DNA of 64,000 nucleotides from Paulinella micropora (Eukaryota; Cercozoa; Imbricatea; Euglyphida; Paulinellidae). The notes beneath the pieces were generated by a model that was not told the DNA's origin, did not search any database, and saw only the letters and a list, made by a program, of their open reading frames with translations. The stretch's first letter is position 1; each line of letters starts with the position of its first letter. The stretch lies in assembly GCA_019918135.1 (NCBI GenBank), contig WBZZ01000833.1, forward strand, positions 1-64,000, written 5' to 3'. Shown piece by piece: positions 19,993-29,646 of this stretch. Position numbers and translations under genes: made by a program.

Positions 19993-21726
19993 ATGTCTCG
20001 ATCTGATTTATTCCATTTAGGCGCCGATGAGCGCAAGCAAGCCGGGGCCTGGCTAAGCGCGTTGAGGTACCAGATCGATCACTGCTTACAAGCCGTAGCG
20101 CTGGACGTGATGGCCCTTGACCGTCCTCACGTGCTCAAAACCCTGGCGAATGTTATGCAGAAGCACAAAGGCAAGTTTGATTTACAGCTGCGCCTCGGCA
20201 AGGAAGAAAAACTCTTTGAGGAAAAGAGCCGAGCCGTTTGCCAAAGCCTAGCGTGGCTTGCCTATCCACTGGCGCGCAGCCTGGAGCTGCAAGGACTGCG
20301 CGGGGGTTCTTACGAGCTGCCGCACCACAGTGAGGGGAGTCTGGTGCTGGCTGATTGCCAAGAAGTCACTTTGGTACTTGCAGCCCCGCCCAAACAGCTG
20401 AGTCTGGTGGACTGCGTGGCTTGCACCACGGCACTAAAACCAACCCCACCCTCGACGGGCTGGCTCGACGACGACGAGGACATAGGCAAAGCCGTCAGGC
20501 TCGAATACACGCTCGGAACCCGCGTTGTCAAACGTCGCAATCGGCTCCAGCGCCTAAGCCTGGTCTGGGTAGAAGACCTGGAAGTGGTCTTGTTAGGATC
20601 TGGACAGGGCCTGAGCTGGCCTGACTTAGATTTGTCCCGGGCAAACTATCCTTTTGTAACTTCGGTTCAAATCCGCTTCGGCGGCGCCGCAGATGACGAA
20701 CGAATACGCCTCTTAGCAGACACAGGTCTGTCGCGGGACACCGTGCGTTTGGTGATAGAGTACGCCCCGTCGACGTGCACGCTTCTGGGGCGGCAACTGC
20801 GTCACAGCTTGTTTATGGAACGCGACCCTAACGAAAGTTCAGATCAGTGGGGTCAACGTGACGACATGATGGGCACGTTGGAGTTGGAGGGGTTTGCTTT
20901 GGGGGACAGCGTGCCCGATGCGCTCGGTGATTTTCTGGAGCTTTTCCGTGAGCAGAGAGTCCGACTGATCAGCTGCACGCTTGTTAGGCCGGCGAACACA
21001 CTAGCTTGGGCAAAAGCCTTTCGAATGAGGACGACCATCGGAATAAGAGAGCTTTCTTGGCACGGCTGCGATTTCGTTGACGATAAGTTTGTTGCCCTGG
21101 TCTTGGGTCCAGTCGGCCTGCCTGGCCGGCTGGACCGGGGCACGAGCTTGGAGAGCTTGGACCTCAGCGGTACGCGCGTCGAGTCCCTGCCTCTGAGACT
21201 GCTGGCACGTCTCTCCAAGCTCCAGCGCCTGCATCTACCTAGCCTTGACGTACTGGACGACGCCTGTCTCCGGCAGCCTGACTCGTTGGTCTTAGCGCAC
21301 CTGCAAGAGCTGCGGGTTGATCGGGCCCTGGGATGGAAATCTCTGTCCAAGTACTTTGGTTTATTCAAGAATCTGCGCTGGCTAGAACTAAACCTAACGA
21401 AAGACAGTGAGTTTTGTGAGACGCGCCTAGTGCACGAGGCGTGGCACGCCTGCCCTCGACTGACTCGCTGGTGCCTGCGCGACGCGGGCAAAGGTATGAG
21501 CTTTCAATGCGCCCGGGCGCTGCACCAGCTGAGCGAGCTAACCGCCTGCTCGGTTCGGGGCACACTTACTCTGGACCTGCGAGGCACTAGGCTGGACCTG
21601 GATCAGCTGGCACAGTTGCAAACGTGGGGCGTGGCCACCTGCCTGTTTGACTTGCCCCGGCGAGACGCTCTACGGGTAGCGAAGGACAAGCTCACAACAC
21701 CAAGCAGTGCTTCTGGGCAGTTTTAG
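19993..21726 (+). CDS. Leucine-rich repeat protein
   Basis: ATG start, 577 residues, uninterrupted. The N-terminal 150 residues are helical (ADERKQAGAWLSALRYQI). Leucine-rich repeats are clear in the second half: SLESLDLSGTRVESLPLRLL, KLQRLHLPSLDVLDDACL, HLQELRVDRALGWKSL, LRWLELNLTKDS and GTLTLDLRGTRLDLDQL. No signal peptide or kinase is seen, so it is an intracellular scaffold of unknown partner. It is divergent from the F-box/LRR gene. Parts recur at 22960-23434 (central to C-terminal), 38574-38806 (C-terminal) and 39574-39704 (N-terminal), so this is the parent of a small family of relics. Confidence 0.7.
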   Translation: MSRSDLFHLGADERKQAGAWLSALRYQIDHCLQAVALDVMALDRPHVLKTLANVMQKHKGKFDLQLRLGKEEKLFEEKSRAVCQSLAWLAYPLARSLELQGLRGGSYELPHHSEGSLVLADCQEVTLVLAAPPKQLSLVDCVACTTALKPTPPSTGWLDDDEDIGKAVRLEYTLGTRVVKRRNRLQRLSLVWVEDLEVVLLGSGQGLSWPDLDLSRANYPFVTSVQIRFGGAADDERIRLLADTGLSRDTVRLVIEYAPSTCTLLGRQLRHSLFMERDPNESSDQWGQRDDMMGTLELEGFALGDSVPDALGDFLELFREQRVRLISCTLVRPANTLAWAKAFRMRTTIGIRELSWHGCDFVDDKFVALVLGPVGLPGRLDRGTSLESLDLSGTRVESLPLRLLARLSKLQRLHLPSLDVLDDACLRQPDSLVLAHLQELRVDRALGWKSLSKYFGLFKNLRWLELNLTKDSEFCETRLVHEAWHACPRLTRWCLRDAGKGMSFQCARALHQLSELTACSVRGTLTLDLRGTRLDLDQLAQLQTWGVATCLFDLPRRDALRVAKDKLTTPSSASGQF

Positions 21727-22053
21727 CTCAGGCTGCGCTAAAGATTGCTCGTTCGAAAATTCTAAGATCAATTTTTTGCACGTAAAGCCCTCTGCAACAA
21801 TAAATTTGCTCAGATTTGTGCAGCCACTAACCCTAACCTTGACTTCGCCCTGGATTTTCCAACCTGAGGGCAAGGTCAATGTTTTTAAGATAGTTAGGTC
21901 ACTTAAGAGCAGCACCGCCGTCTTGACCGCAAGTTTCTCTGGCAACCGCCGGGCAAACCAAGCTGTTCGAGCTTTCTCATGCTCTTGATGCAAACCGTGG
22001 CTTTTTTGCTTGCCAAGCTGCTTGGTAATTCGATCTGTTTGATATCGTTGCAA
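21670..22053 (-). CDS. Small leucine-rich protein, convergent with the LRR gene
   Basis: The 127-residue frame contains TAVLLLSDLTILKTLTLP and GEVKVRVSGCTNLSKFIV. These look like FNIP/LRR-type beta strands on the strand opposite the LRR gene's end, and overlap its last 57 bases. A copy at 38750-39088 keeps the frame open over more than 100 codons. That supports coding, but both copies descend from one duplicated segment. The function is unknown. Confidence 0.4.
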   Translation of the reverse strand: MQRYQTDRITKQLGKQKSHGLHQEHEKARTAWFARRLPEKLAVKTAVLLLSDLTILKTLTLPSGWKIQGEVKVRVSGCTNLSKFIVAEGFTCKKLILEFSNEQSLAQPELKLPRSTAWCCELVLRYP

Positions 22054-22082
22054 TCAAAGAAACTTACAATGTACTAGACAAT

Positions 22083-22955
22083 CCGTGCTCTCCCCCTCCC
22101 TTCCCTCTGCCTCTTCTTCTCTCCCCTCTACTCCCTCCCCCCTTCTTCCCCTCGTCTGTTTTTTTTTTGTCGGGCAAAAAAAAATTCTTTTCCTCTTTTC
22201 ATATTTCCGCAGGTCTTGCGCACGGTGGCCGAGCTATGGCACGGACAGGACACCGTCGAGCTTTAATTCAGCGTAAATTACATTTTCTTGGCGCGCCCCT
22301 GCTCCTCCTTCCCTGCCTCTCCCCTCTACAAGGATATGCGGAAATAGGATAAATATGAAAAGTGGAAAGCAACAATTTTTTTTGGAACGCGTTTGCACGC
22401 GCAAACAAGGGACGAGGGGAGAGGGGGGGGGGGGGGGGAATAAGCAGAGGACAAAGGTGAGAGGGGTGACGAAAGTGAGAGGGAAGGGGGAGGACGTCTT
22501 CCTCACGGCGGCGTTGGGGCGTCTGTGTGTGATTTTCTTTTTGCGCAAGTAGATTTTGGCGCCAAACTGGCGCTTACGGCTGTTTCCCCGGGAAAGCTAA
22601 GACGTACTGCCTTTTTCAACCGTATGACGCACCCTACCTCCGGACGGCACAATTTGGCGCCAAATAAACCGGCCGTTGCGGAGGCTAGCAGAGAAATCGG
22701 ACGTTTTCCCGCGGGGAGAAACGGTACGCCTTTTACTCACACGAAAATGTTTTTCTGCCCTCTCACCTTCCCTAGAAGCAGGGGCGGGATATGTACATTG
22801 TGAAAACCTCATTTGCGCGTGCGCCAGTTCTTGCTCTGGTCGTAGTGGTCAGCTCCGCGTTGGTGGACCTCGAGGCGGACCCGCAAAATGTACACGGGCG
22901 GCTTTTTTTCACCCCTCTTTTTCCTAAGCCGTTCTCAAAGGCTCTGATTTTGGCT
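22083..22955. other. Spacer made of repeat fragments
   Basis: Holds a C/T tract, a cassette with GCACGGTGGCCGAGCTATGG and CTTGGCGCGCCCCTGC (shared inverted with 31.5 and 38.2 kb), GGTGAGAGGGG minisatellite units near 22456-22480, and two TTTGGCGCCAAA-type palindromes (about 22556 and 22651). No gene is seen. Confidence 0.6.
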
Positions 22956-22959
22956 TAGG

Positions 22960-23434
22960 AGCACGAGCCTAGAAAGCCTGGACCTCAGTGGCACGCGCGT
23001 CGAGTCCCTGCCTTCCAGACTGCTGGCACTGCTCCCCCAAGCTCCAGAGCCTACACCTACCTAGCCTCGACGTGCTGGACGCTTGCCTCCGCACCGGGCC
23101 TGACTTGTCGGTCCTAGCGTGCCTGCAAGAGCTGCGAGTTGATCGGGCCTTGGATTGGAAATCGCTGTCCAAGTACTTTGGTTTATTCAAGAATATGCGC
23201 TGGCTTGAACTAAACCTAACGAAAGACACTGAGCTTTGTGAGTCACGCCTATTGCAAGAGATATGGAACGCCTGGCCTCGACTAACCCGCTGGTGCCTGC
23301 GCGACGACGCGGGCGGGGGCATGAGCTTTCAATGCGTCCAAGCGCTGCACCGGCTGGGCGAGCTTGGGCGCGGCTCGGCTCGCGGCACACTCACCCTGGA
23401 CCTGCGAGGCACCAGGTTCGTGTCGACAGACTGA
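22960..23434 (+). pseudogene. Truncated LRR gene copy
   Basis: Matches the region of the LRR gene from LESLDLSGTRVESLP to TLTLDLRGTR, with substitutions and small indels, and ends where the match to the parent stops. It is a partial paralogue, not a complete gene. Confidence 0.7.
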
Positions 23435-23439
23435 GAGGT

Positions 23440-23788
23440 TCTTTTAAGCTGTCCAAGCGCTCGTAGTGTGTTGGCAGAATGTGGACATCCGTTGTCTGTG
23501 AATAAACGACCGCCATGGCCACCATTAATAGGACCAGAACTACACGTCAACTAGATGTTGGTCCATCTTCAACAATAACGACTGAGCACTTTTCAAGCTC
23601 AGCTCCGCCTGAAGCCTTCTGGAGATCTTCCACAACGTCGTAGACCCTCTGACTGAGAACTTGAACAAAGGGGGGGGGGCGCCCCCCCCCCCCCCCTGTA
23701 GATTCGGGCCCGACAAATGAGGGGGGAAGGAGCGGCGCCCAGGGCTAAGAGTACCGGCCCTTGTTGATTAGTTGTTACTAACACAAGT
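23440..23788. other. Spacer upstream of the Sel1 gene
   Basis: Short C/G runs near 23669-23697 and nothing recognisable. The promoter of the Sel1 gene should lie here; no clear TATA box is seen. Confidence 0.4.
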
Positions 23789-24955
23789 ATGAATACCTCT
23801 CAGAACGATGCCAAGGCACGGTTACGATTGCTGCAAAAAGAGGCAGAGGGAGGCAAGGCAGAGGCCCAGTTCCAGCTAGGGCGCTATTACCAGCTTGGCC
23901 AAGGCATAGCACAAAACGCGCCCAAGGCCGCGAGATGGTTCAGGAAGGCTGCGGAGCAAGGCCACGACCTAGCCCAATACCAGCTGGGCGTTTGCTACGG
24001 GGAGGGTAAGGGTGTGGTCAAGGACGAAGCCAAGGCGGCAGAATACTTTAGCAAGGCGGCGGAATGTTTCCGCAAGGCAGCGCTGCAGGGGAACGCAGAC
24101 GCACAGTACCATGTTGGAGTTTGCAACCACAATGGCACGGGCGTGGTCAAGAACGAGGTTCAGGCTTTGCAATGGTTTATGCAAGCAGCAGATCAAGGCC
24201 ACGTGGATGCCCGGTTGTGCCTAGCCGTTTTCTATTACGATAGTATCGCCTGCCAGCAGGACCAGGCCAAGGTTGCTGAATGGCTACGCCTCGCAGCAGA
24301 GAAGGGCCACGCAGCCGCGCAGTACCAAATGGGGCTCTGGTACGACGAGGGCGCGGTCGTGGTCAAGGACGATGTCAAGGCAGCTGAATGGTTCCGCAAG
24401 GCGGCAGGGCAGGGCTTCGTCAGCGCTTTGTGGGCGCTCGGGATCTGCTATGAGGTGGGTAGGGGTGTAGCCCAGGATGACGCCCGGGCCATGGATTACT
24501 TTTGCCAGGCGGCTGAACGGGGCCATGTCAAAGCCCAGTTCGAGATGGGGCTCCACTACGAAAAAGGCGCAGGCGTGGTCTACGTGAGGTACGGCTATGA
24601 AGGCGTGGTAAGAGATGAGACCAAGGCAGCACACTGCTGGGCCGAGGCCAGGCGGTGGTTCAGCCAAGCGGCTGAGCAGGGCCACGCGGAAGCGCAGTTC
24701 CGGCTGGGGCTTTGCTACCTATATGACACGCGCAAGGTCGAGGAATGGGAAGAGGTAGAGCCATACTGGGTCAAGGCGGTGGAATTGTTCCGCAAGTCAG
24801 CGGAACAAGGCCACGCACCGGCCCAGTATCGTCTGGGACGCTGCTACCAACACGGCACGGGCGTGGCAGAGGACGAGGCTCAGACAGTATTCTGGTTAAC
24901 AAAAGCGGCGGAACAAGGCATCTTAGCTTTTACAGCGTATTTTGACATATCGTGA
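23789..24955 (+). CDS. Sel1-repeat protein, nine repeats
   Basis: ATG start, 388 residues, intact. Nine consecutive Sel1-like repeats of 36-53 residues are visible, each with the pattern AxAQ(Y/F)xLGxxY, G.GV..D..KA and WF.KAAEQGH. Repeats 7 and 8 have insertions. Sel1 repeats form helical solenoids that act as adaptors, for example in ER-associated degradation and signalling. No signal peptide or transmembrane segment is present, so this copy is probably cytosolic. Such proteins are abundant in protists, giant viruses and intracellular bacteria. The gene is followed within about 15 bases by a family 4 cassette. Confidence 0.85.
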   Translation: MNTSQNDAKARLRLLQKEAEGGKAEAQFQLGRYYQLGQGIAQNAPKAARWFRKAAEQGHDLAQYQLGVCYGEGKGVVKDEAKAAEYFSKAAECFRKAALQGNADAQYHVGVCNHNGTGVVKNEVQALQWFMQAADQGHVDARLCLAVFYYDSIACQQDQAKVAEWLRLAAEKGHAAAQYQMGLWYDEGAVVVKDDVKAAEWFRKAAGQGFVSALWALGICYEVGRGVAQDDARAMDYFCQAAERGHVKAQFEMGLHYEKGAGVVYVRYGYEGVVRDETKAAHCWAEARRWFSQAAEQGHAEAQFRLGLCYLYDTRKVEEWEEVEPYWVKAVELFRKSAEQGHAPAQYRLGRCYQHGTGVAEDEAQTVFWLTKAAEQGILAFTAYFDIS

Positions 24956-24959
24956 ACAG

Positions 24960-25130
24960 CGAGTTAAACGTCTATTAAAATTTCTTTTCTGGCCTCTCCC
25001 CCCTCCCTCTTCCCTCTCCCTTACCTAGTTCTCAGTGCCAAGATTAAACTTTTGTCAAGGATTTTTTTATTAATTTTTTTGTGTACATTCTTAGCGCGCC
25101 CCCCGCCCTTCCCCCTTACCTCTCTCTTCC
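24960..25130 (+). repeat. Family 4 cassette after the Sel1 gene
   Basis: Reads CTAGTTCTCAGTGCCAAGAT, TAAACTTTTGTCAAGGATTT, an A/T stretch, TGTACATTCTTAGCGCGCCC and a C/T tract. The order is the same as in the cassette after the HNH gene (12255-12345). It could be a shared 3' end or a mobile short repeat. Confidence 0.6.
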
Positions 25131-25189
25131 CACCTCCCTCTCTCATCCTCCCCTTCATCCATCTGCCAGCCACCCGGTTGCCAAGTCTA

Positions 25190-25320
25190 AGACCGTCGAA
25201 ATTTAATTTATGCAGCTTATAGTCTCGGTGATTTCCGTATACTTGACCTCGAGTTCCTGCTTTTGCTCCAAGAGCGAGATCTGCCTAGCATGATTGCCAG
25301 TAATCTGATGTACAAAAAGA
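25190..25320 (-). pseudogene. Fragment of the coiled-coil gene at 32.3-33.0 kb
   Basis: Matches about 32565-32660 (GATTTCCGTATACTTGACCT, CTCCAAGAGCGAGATCTGCC), which codes for the LLEQKQELEVKYTEI segment. It has no start or end of its own. Confidence 0.6.
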
Positions 25321-25484
25321 AACAGAAAGTTTGGTCCTTCACTCAGCACTGAAACTAAGAGGGAGAGAAAAAGCACGATCTATCCTTGCTCGCCATCTGA
25401 GAAACGGGGAGCGGGAGAGGCACGGCCCTGTGCTTAGCCTTCCCCCCCCGTCTGAGAACTTGAACAGGGGTGAGGAGGGGGGGG

Positions 25485-25597
25485 GGGGGACTTAGTGGAG
25501 GCGTTTCATGTATTTATTTAATTTTTTTTTGTAGTTTCTGCGCCCTTTCCCTCCCCCTTCCCTGTCCTTTGAGCCCCCCCGGGCTCAGGGGGCTCAA
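25485..25597 (+). repeat. Family 2 unit
   Basis: G run, CTTAGTGGAGGCGTTTCATG, A/T stretch, GTAGTTTCTGCGCCCTTTCC and the hairpin at 25569-25597. Confidence 0.75.
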
Positions 25598-25774
25598 GTG
25601 GGAGGGAAGAAAAAAAGTGGGGGGGGGGGAGGCATTCCCCCCCCCCCCATCTTTCCTTGCCTCCTTTCTCTCTCCCTTCTTCCCGAAAGGGGAGGGGGGC
25701 GCCCCCCCCCTGCGGGCCCCCCCAAAAAAGTTTACCTAGTTTTGCTTCCCCTATAAAGCCACAAATCAAAGTAT

Positions 25775-26270
25775 TCACTTTGTGAACAGGTACAGGCATG
25801 GCCCTGCCCTGGGCTTTATGGGCCCTGCATCTACCACAATTACAAACCGCAAGCGCAGAGTATCTAGATCGAAGTCGCCCAAGCAGCGCATTCTACCGCC
25901 CATCTCGGTCCTTCTTTTCTCTCGGCGCTCCTTTTGTTCTTGACGTTCCTTTGCTTTCCTGGCCTTGATCTCCTCGGGCGTCTCCTCCTTCTCTTTCTTG
26001 TCTTTCTCAGCCGGCTTCTCTTCCCTTTTTAGTCTCTTGTGCTTGCCGGGATTTTCCTTTTTTTCTTGGCGCCGCCTCTTTTTACCAGCCCGCTGACGCG
26101 GGCTGGATTGAAGCACGCTGGGCTTTAAGGGGGGGCGCGGGGGGCATGCCCCCCGGCAGCCAATCCCGCCTGACTTCCTTATCCTTGGTCTTCGGATAGA
26201 TTCTGCACGTGAATGTTTTCAGCGGGGGCGTCTTGCCCGCTTTCCTGTTGAGACTAAACTTTTTTTAGGC
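25775..26270 (-). pseudogene. Lys/Glu-rich frame with a TnpB/Fanzor-like N-terminal segment
   Basis: Reading leftward, the strand encodes KTFTCRIYPKTKDKEVRRDW, which resembles the first strand of TnpB/Fanzor proteins (basic residues, then hydrophobic-x-YP-x(3)). A translated family 1 palindrome follows, then a very charged linker (KKRRRQEKKENPGKHKRLKR) and a short tail with LGDFDLDTLRLRFVIVVDAG. It lies head-to-head with the C-terminal TnpB-like frame at 26498. It may be the inverted N-terminal half of that gene, or an unrelated basic protein. The homology rests on a short stretch. Confidence 0.3.
26086..26156. repeat. Family 1 palindrome, inside a frame
   Basis: CAGCCCGCTGACGCGGGCTG hairpin, a short spacer, and the GGGGGGC-ATGCCCCCC hairpin. 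Translated in frame on the minus strand. Confidence 0.75.
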
Positions 26271-26299
26271 ACCTTCTGCGTCTCTTTTGCCTTGTCTGC

Positions 26300-26388
26300 C
26301 AGCCCGCTGGCGCGGGCTGAAGGGGGGGTTCGGGGGGCCTCCCCCCCCGCGGGCTGAAAGGGGGGCTCGGGGGGCCTTGCCCCCCGGA
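26300..26388. repeat. Family 1 palindrome, double copy
   Basis: CAGCCCGCTGGCGCGGGCTG followed by two successive GGGGG...CCCCC hairpins with a partial GCGGGCTGAA between them. Confidence 0.75.
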
Positions 26389-26809
26389 GCTAAGACTGGC
26401 TCTAGCGGAGGCCGTGCGGGTTTGAACTTCTTCTCTCGGGCTTTTTCCTCTCGGGGCCTGCCCGCTGGCGCAGCACGCAGGGATAGCTCGGGGGCCCATG
26501 CTGTCTGGTCCAGAGAGTGCGCCGCCTCATTGGAAAAGTCACTCTTCGGATGACTTAGACGGAGTAAAAGAAGGTAGCGAATTTGTGCGAGCCAGACCGT
26601 GGCTTCTCAACGTGCCCTACGACATCCGCGAAGTGGCCATCCGGGATCTGCAAGCGGCGAGAGCCTCGGCCATCTCAAATCTTAGCCAGAAGGGCAAGTT
26701 CTTTCACTGGAAAAGAGTGAACTTCCGCAAGTGGGGAGAGCGCAGGTCTACGATTGCGATCTCGCACACAGTCTGGGGGCGCCAGCGGGGCTTCTTTGCA
26801 GGCTTTCTG

Positions 26810-26875
26810 GGACCCGGGGGGGGCAAGCCCCCCGCGCCCCCCCTTGCTACACTTTCAGCCCGCGGCAGCGGGCTG
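26810..26875. repeat. Family 1 palindrome inside the TnpB-like frame (1)
   Basis: GGGGGGC-AAGCCCCCC hairpin followed by CAGCCCGCGGCAGCGGGCTG. In-frame, it codes for GPGGGKPPAPPLATLSARGS. Confidence 0.8.
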
Positions 26876-27069
26876 GACTCGAAGCGTGTAGTAAGCATCG
26901 ACCCGGGCGTGCGGAACTTTCTGACCATGTACCACGCGGACTCGGGCGCGATAACCGAATGGGGCCGCGGGTCTATTGCACGCGTGTACCGTCTGCAGAA
27001 ACACATCGACAATCTGCTAAGCAAGGTTGGGCTACTGGCTAAGGACAGCAGCAAAAGCGCAACCGCCGG

Positions 27070-27144
27070 CGCCGGGGGGCGTGCCCCCCGCGCCCCCCCC
27101 CCTCTCCCCCTCGCACAGGCCTTCCAGCCCGCGCCAGCGGGCTG
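27070..27144. repeat. Family 1 palindrome inside the TnpB-like frame (2)
   Basis: GGGGGGCGTGCCCCCC hairpin followed by CAGCCCGCGCCAGCGGGCTG, in frame, at the site of the missing RuvC-II region. Confidence 0.8.
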
Positions 27145-27244
27145 GAGGGACGTCAAAGCCGCCAAAACGTACAGCTGCCAGTGGTGCGCGCTCCAGCACG
27201 GGCGCGACATGAACGCCAGTCGCAACATCCTTGTAAGACTGCTA

Positions 27245-27291
27245 CAGCCCGCTGGCGCGGGCTGAAGGGGGCTCGGGGGCTTTGCCCCCCG
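27245..27291. repeat. Family 1 palindrome at the TnpB-like 3' end
   Basis: CAGCCCGCTGGCGCGGGCTG supplies the last six codons and the stop, then GGGGGC...GCCCCCC. Its position matches where a TnpB right end or omega-RNA end would lie. Confidence 0.75.
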
Positions 27292-27389
27292 CTCTGAGGA
27301 GAGAGGGGGATGTGCCGCGTGCTGCCCTTTCTCTCTCCCAGCTGTAGGAATCTCTGAGGGGGTTCACCTCCTCAAGATTTCAATCCGAT

Positions 27390-28440
27390 CCGGACTGGAA
27401 CGTACAGCGCAAGTTAAAAAAAAAAAGGACTTTTCTTTCCGCTGGTAAACGTCCGGTTTTTCCGTTAGCCTCCGGAACAGCCCCTGCTAAATTTCGCGCC
27501 GAATTATGCCGTCAGGGGGCTGTGCGCGTGATACGGTCAAAAAAGGCAGCGTGTCTTTAGCTTTCCCGGGGAGACAACCGTACGCGCGAATTTGGCGCCA
27601 AATTCTACCTGCGCCAAAAAAAAAATCCCACTAGACGCTTCCGACGCAGCCGTCTTGCCCCCTCCCTCTCACTTTCGTCGCCCCTCTCACTTTTATCGCC
27701 CCTCTCACTTTTATCGCCCCTCTCACTTTCATCGCCCCTCTCACTTTCATCGCCCCTGTTCTCCACTTCGTCCCGCTCCCCGAGCATCGTCAGAGAGAAC
27801 AGAGGGGAGGGAGGACAGGACGGCCGAAAAATATTCAGCGCAAGTTTTAAAAAAAGGGACTTTTCTTTCCGCTGGTAAACGTCCGATTTTCCCGTTAGCC
27901 TCCGGAACAGCCGGCACATTTCGCGCCGAATTATGCCGTCCGGGGGTTGTGCACGTGATACGGTCGAAAAAGGCAGTGCATCTTAGTTTTCCCGGGGAGA
28001 CAACCGTACGCGCGAATTTGGCGCCAAATTCTACCTGCGCCAAAAAAAAAATCCCACTAGACGCTTCCGACGCCGCCGTCTTCCCCCCTCCCTCTCACTT
28101 TCGTCGCCCCTCTCACTTTCGTCGCCCCTCTCACTTTCGTCGCCCCTCTCACTTTCATCGCCCCTGTTCTCCACTTCGTCCCGCTCCCCGAGCATCGTCA
28201 GAGAGAACAGAGGGGAGGGGGGACAGGACGGCCGAAAAACATTCAGCGCAAGTTTTTAAAAAAAGGGACTTTTCTTTCCGCTGGTAAACGTCCGGTTTTT
28301 CCGTTAGCCTCCGGAACAGCTGGCACATTTCTCGCCGAATTATGCCGTCCGGGGGTTGTGCGTGTGATACAGTCGAAAAAGGCAGTGCGTCTTAGTTTTT
28401 CCGGGGAGACAACCGTACGCGCGAATTTAATCAAAAAGCT
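27390..28440. repeat. Family 3 array, three units
   Basis: Units of about 0.42 kb. Each has a G/C-rich CGGGGAGACAACCGTACGCG stretch, AATTTGGCGCCAAATT, CTACCTGCGCC, an 18-bp minisatellite (CTCTCACTTTCGTCGCCC; about five copies at 27660-27755 and four at 28085-28165), a CCGCTGGTAAACGTCCG stretch and GTTAGCCTCCGGAACAG. The first unit is partial. No gene is seen; open frames across it are repeat products. Confidence 0.8.
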
Positions 28441-28539
28441 TGATAAAAGAAATCTTGGCACTGACATTTACTACAAGCTCCAATAATGACTGCTTTTAAG
28501 GTAAAAACAAACAGAAACTAAGAAACGACGAACTACGAA

Positions 28540-29460
28540 TCAAGCGGACAGCTTTTGTCTTTTACCGCTGGCCGGCAAGAGATCCGGTCCAGTTCTCTTG
28601 CAGGCCAGCTGCTTCTTCAAATGCTCCGCCGCTGCCACGAAATCTCGCTCTGGTTTTGTCTGGCAATTGGCTAACGCTTGCATGCACAATTGAAAGTTTT
28701 TGCGCTCTACTCCAAGTACGTTCAGCTCTTGTTTCACTCTCTGCAAGTCCTGGATCTTCTCGGCTACCCCATATAGTAGCTCCAGCGGAATTTCGGCCGT
28801 GCTTGTCCCCGCCTTCTGAGCGCGTCCGCCAGCCCAAACTGCATTTTTCATTTCTTCTGACGAACGATATTGATTGGCGTCGTCGTTCCACCAATAGCCA
28901 ATAAAACGGAGATTCTTGTCACCCAGCTGTACCTTGTACTCTGGTGCAGTCGCAGTTTCCCGAATGAAATGCCAGACCGGCAGAAACTCATCGACCAGGG
29001 CCATGGCCAGCAGGTCTGTAAAACCAAGGTAAGCCAGGCACTTCAGCCTGTCTGTTGAAAGCGACCGACAGGTAATGGGATTGGGATCGGGCTTTTGGAA
29101 ATGTTTGGATTCTTCTAGGACCAGAGCCGGCAGTAGTTGGGGGGGCCTCAACTCGTTCCAACCCGACATTTTATCTGCCTGTTTAGTCGCGAAGCTTATA
29201 ATGTCCAGGACGATAAATAGCGAGCGTCGCATCCCTTGGACCAGATTATGCTGATAGTCGAGCACTTCGCGCTTGACCATGGCCAGGTTTTGGGCGAAGA
29301 AGCTGTTTTTCGCTAGCTCCACCTTGTTGTCGCAGGTTCCCTTGTCGACGGCCTGGCGCAGAAAACAGCCAAGGGGTAGCCCCTTCAAGATCCGGGTAGC
29401 ACACAGCCAGGCATCTTCACCCTCGACAGTGATAGAAGTCAGCTCAGAGGCGGCTTGGCA
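28540..29460 (-). CDS. Unknown protein, possible Bro-N/KilA-N-like start
   Basis: The open frame reaches from TAG 29461-29463 to the stop at 28540, about 306 codons. The first ATG in frame comes late, so the true start is uncertain. Near the N-terminus, VEGEDAWLCATRILKGLPLG faintly resembles the Bro-N/KilA-N DNA-binding domain, but this is weak. The middle is helical with LVQGMRRSLFIVLDIISFAT. The C-terminal region (ELLYGVAEKIQDLQRVKQEL) is coiled-coil-like and the end is basic (ASGKRQKLSA). Composition and length suggest a real gene. Family 3 sequence follows its 3' end and a family 3 half-unit lies upstream. Confidence 0.55.
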   Translation of the reverse strand, partial: CQAASELTSITVEGEDAWLCATRILKGLPLGCFLRQAVDKGTCDNKVELAKNSFFAQNLAMVKREVLDYQHNLVQGMRRSLFIVLDIISFATKQADKMSGWNELRPPQLLPALVLEESKHFQKPDPNPITCRSLSTDRLKCLAYLGFTDLLAMALVDEFLPVWHFIRETATAPEYKVQLGDKNLRFIGYWWNDDANQYRSSEEMKNAVWAGGRAQKAGTSTAEIPLELLYGVAEKIQDLQRVKQELNVLGVERKNFQLCMQALANCQTKPERDFVAAAEHLKKQLACKRTGPDLLPASGKRQKLSA

Positions 29461-29499
29461 CTAGGAGACCCCAAGGAAGGTGCACGTCACACGGAAGGG

Positions 29500-29646
29500 G
29501 GGCCGGTAGGTTTTCCGGGGAAACACACACCAAAACAATTTGGCGACAAATTTCATTCGAGAAACGAGAAAGAGAAAAATTCAGTTCGCAAAGGCACCCC
29601 CCCCCCCCCACACACAACCCGTCCCTCGTCTTCCTTCTTTTCTCCA
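29500..29646. other. Family 3 fragment and C run
   Basis: TTTTCCGGGGAAACACACACC, AATTTGGCGACAAATTTCAT and a C run; similar to 14755-14830 and 19805-19860. Confidence 0.55.

Larger units (their letters stand above)
26498..27265 (+). pseudogene. Decayed TnpB/Fanzor-like RNA-guided nuclease
   Basis: ATG start, 255 residues. Residues 35-95 match the wedge region (VPYDIREVAIRDLQAARASA, then KRVNFRKWGERRSTIAIS). RuvC-I is SIDPGVRNFLTMY (D135), followed by a helix ARVYRLQKHIDNLLSK. The C-terminus has YSCQWC (C227, C230) and HGRDMNASRNIL (D237), the second zinc half and RuvC-III. The region that should carry the RuvC-II glutamate and the first zinc CxxC is absent. A family 1 palindrome occupies that place (residues about 189-216). 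Two other palindromes encode residues about 105-127 and 249-255. TnpB/Fanzor proteins use an omega-RNA to cut DNA. This copy cannot be active as it stands. No TnpA is seen nearby. Confidence 0.75.

Noticed and set aside
20655-20690. tRNA B-box-like GGTTCAAATCC
   Set aside because: It lies inside the intact LRR gene. There is no A box or cloverleaf around it. I found no supported tRNA or rRNA gene in the window.
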